Origin: Syntrophaceae bacterium UBA5619
GTDB lineage: Bacteria > Desulfobacterota > Syntrophia > Syntrophales > UBA5619
NCBI GenBank assembly: GCA_002424545.1
Contig: DIKL01000120.1
Location: 446 to 35,607 of the forward strand
Direction of reading: 5' to 3'
DNA length: 35,162 nt
Shown here: piece after piece, positions 33,554 through 35,162 of the stretch
How positions within the stretch are numbered: position 1 is the first letter of the stretch
Layout of the letters: every line of letters begins with the position of its first letter
Program-made: the position numbers and the translations under genes
Notes under the pieces: model-generated
Told to the model about the DNA's origin: nothing
Seen by the model: only the letters and a program-made list of their open reading frames with translations
Databases searched by the model: none

Positions 33554-34180
33554 TTGATATCCAGAATCGACCACGTATCCATCGCGGTTAAAGACCAGGC
33601 AAAGGCCGAACATTTTTTTCGTGACATCCTGGGGGCCGTTGCCGGGGCCGGCATGGACGATCCCAAAACCAAGTTTTTCTGGCAGATCTTCTCCCTGGGC
33701 GATCTGTCCCGTCTGGAGATTATCTCACCCACGGGTAACGGAAGTTTTTTGGATGGTTTTCTGAAAGACAAGGAAGGGGGCGTCCACCATATCACCCTGC
33801 AGACGCCGGACCTCCGCAAGGCCATGGCCCACCTTGAAGAGCAGGGCATTCCCTTTTTCGGCTACAATGAGTATCCCGGCGGCGTTTGGAAGGAGATTTT
33901 CATCCATCCGCGCCATGCCTTCGGCGTCCTGATTCAAATCGCGGAATTCCAGGCCGCCGACTGGCTGTCGGAAAAGGCAAAACTTCCTGCGGAAACGCGG
34001 TGGCGGATTGAAAAGTCGGAAGCCGGTGCAACCCTGATATTTTCCCATCCCGGAGGCGGCATAGTGGCCCTGGACCTGGATCGGGAAGAGCTGGAACAAC
34101 TGCTGGCCTCTATAGACGACGTTTTAGCGAAAGATGGCAGGCGCTCCTCGGGCGGCATGAGGGAGACCGGCGAGCCCTAG
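33554..34180 (+). CDS. VOC-family (methylmalonyl-CoA epimerase/glyoxalase-like) protein
   Basis: This 208-residue protein has two vicinal-oxygen-chelate half-modules in its first 140 residues: ISRIDHVSIAVKDQAKAEHF, FFRDILGAVAGAG, LSRLEIISPTG, GGVHHITLQTPDLRKAMAHL and FGVLIQIAEF. Likely metal ligands are His in IDHVSIAV, Glu in RLEIIS and His in GVHHITL; the fourth position, usually Glu, appears as Gln in VLIQIAE. The remaining 65 residues form an extra C-terminal part of unknown role. The TTG at 33554, 5 nt after GAGAGG, gives a family-like start; a TTG at 33512 is the alternative. The substrate is uncertain, with acyl-CoA epimerisation only a guess. Confidence 0.8.
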   Translation: MISRIDHVSIAVKDQAKAEHFFRDILGAVAGAGMDDPKTKFFWQIFSLGDLSRLEIISPTGNGSFLDGFLKDKEGGVHHITLQTPDLRKAMAHLEEQGIPFFGYNEYPGGVWKEIFIHPRHAFGVLIQIAEFQAADWLSEKAKLPAETRWRIEKSEAGATLIFSHPGGGIVALDLDREELEQLLASIDDVLAKDGRRSSGGMRETGEP

Positions 34181-34340
34181 CCATGCTATGATCCGGCATT
34201 CGATATACGGAACTGAAGACATCGCGCTTCAGACGATGTCGATTTCGCGGCCGACAGGGTTTTGGGGCGCGTTTCCTGATTCGGCTTTTTTCAAAAGGAA
34301 ATTGAGGGTGGGTTGACGAGACGGCAGATAAGAAAACGTC

Positions 34341-34379
34341 CCGGTTCAGCGGCGGCCGATATGCCGTCCGCTGAACCGG
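34341..34379. terminator. Strong inverted repeat between VOC gene and katG (possible terminator)
   Basis: A perfect 12-bp stem, CCGGTTCAGCGG (34341-34352) with CCGCTGAACCGG (34368-34379), encloses a loop that can pair further (CGGC/GCCG). On the minus strand it is followed by a T-rich stretch (GACGTTTTCTT), consistent with termination of katG. It may also act for the plus-strand gene. Confidence 0.55.
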
Positions 34380-34439
34380 TTGTTGGTTGACTTTTATTCG
34401 ATGCCCTGCCGGAAACCCTCGAAGACGTTTCTGAGACGA

Positions 34440-35162
<723 letters not shown>

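Overview
The window looks like a chromosomal segment of a Desulfobacterota (former Deltaproteobacteria) organism, possibly a syntrophic or sulfate-reducing relative. This is inferred from three things: the siroheme-dependent (Ahb) heme pathway, selenoprotein genes, and the overall gene mix (C_GCAxxG_C_C protein, ComB, RecD2). No rRNA is present, so a finer placement is not supported. The left half is GC-rich, and the region from about 16.5 to 21.3 kb is visibly richer in A and T.

Positions 1-13714 form one long minus-strand cluster, transcribed right to left: sirC (precorrin-2 dehydrogenase), ccsA/hemX-like membrane protein, hemA, hemC, cobA-hemD fusion, a TMEM175-like channel, a lipoprotein, ahbC, hemB, ahbD, an EF-hand protein, one ahbA/ahbB-type decarboxylase subunit and polA (cut by the left edge). 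Together these cover glutamyl-tRNA to uroporphyrinogen III, then siroheme, didecarboxysiroheme, Fe-coproporphyrin III and heme. hemL and a second decarboxylase subunit are not visible. Two copies of one roughly 150-bp repeat, in opposite orientations, occupy the two large spacers (hemB/ahbD and hemA/hemC). hemC appears to start at an ATT codon behind a good Shine-Dalgarno sequence.

Positions 13946-16508 on the plus strand hold prmA-rsmE-RDD membrane protein, with 4-base overlaps, followed by tRNA-Phe(GAA) and a strong terminator. From 16.8 to 19.4 kb lie two minus-strand envelope genes: a Tat-exported metallophosphoesterase and a Ca-repeat/thaumatin-like lipoprotein. Two plus-strand genes follow, an FMN-binding protein and a TIGR01777-type SDR. 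An AddA/AddB-like helicase-nuclease pair fills 21.3-26.6 kb on the minus strand.

The most interesting part is 27.0-27.9 kb. It has two consecutive plus-strand genes that ordinary gene callers would break, because each contains an in-frame TGA best read as selenocysteine. The first is a peroxiredoxin-like protein with Sec at the peroxidatic position and no cysteine at all. The second is a 55-residue membrane-anchored protein with one Sec. Each TGA is followed at the correct distance by a hairpin that fits the bacterial SECIS pattern. Converging on them is a three-gene minus-strand operon: a C_GCAxxG_C_C redox protein, an 81-aa unknown and a Lys-rich winged-helix protein.

The right end carries recD2 (+), comB (-), a SagB-type nitroreductase (-), a small doubtful ORF, a VOC-family protein (+) and the 3' part of katG (-), cut by the right edge.
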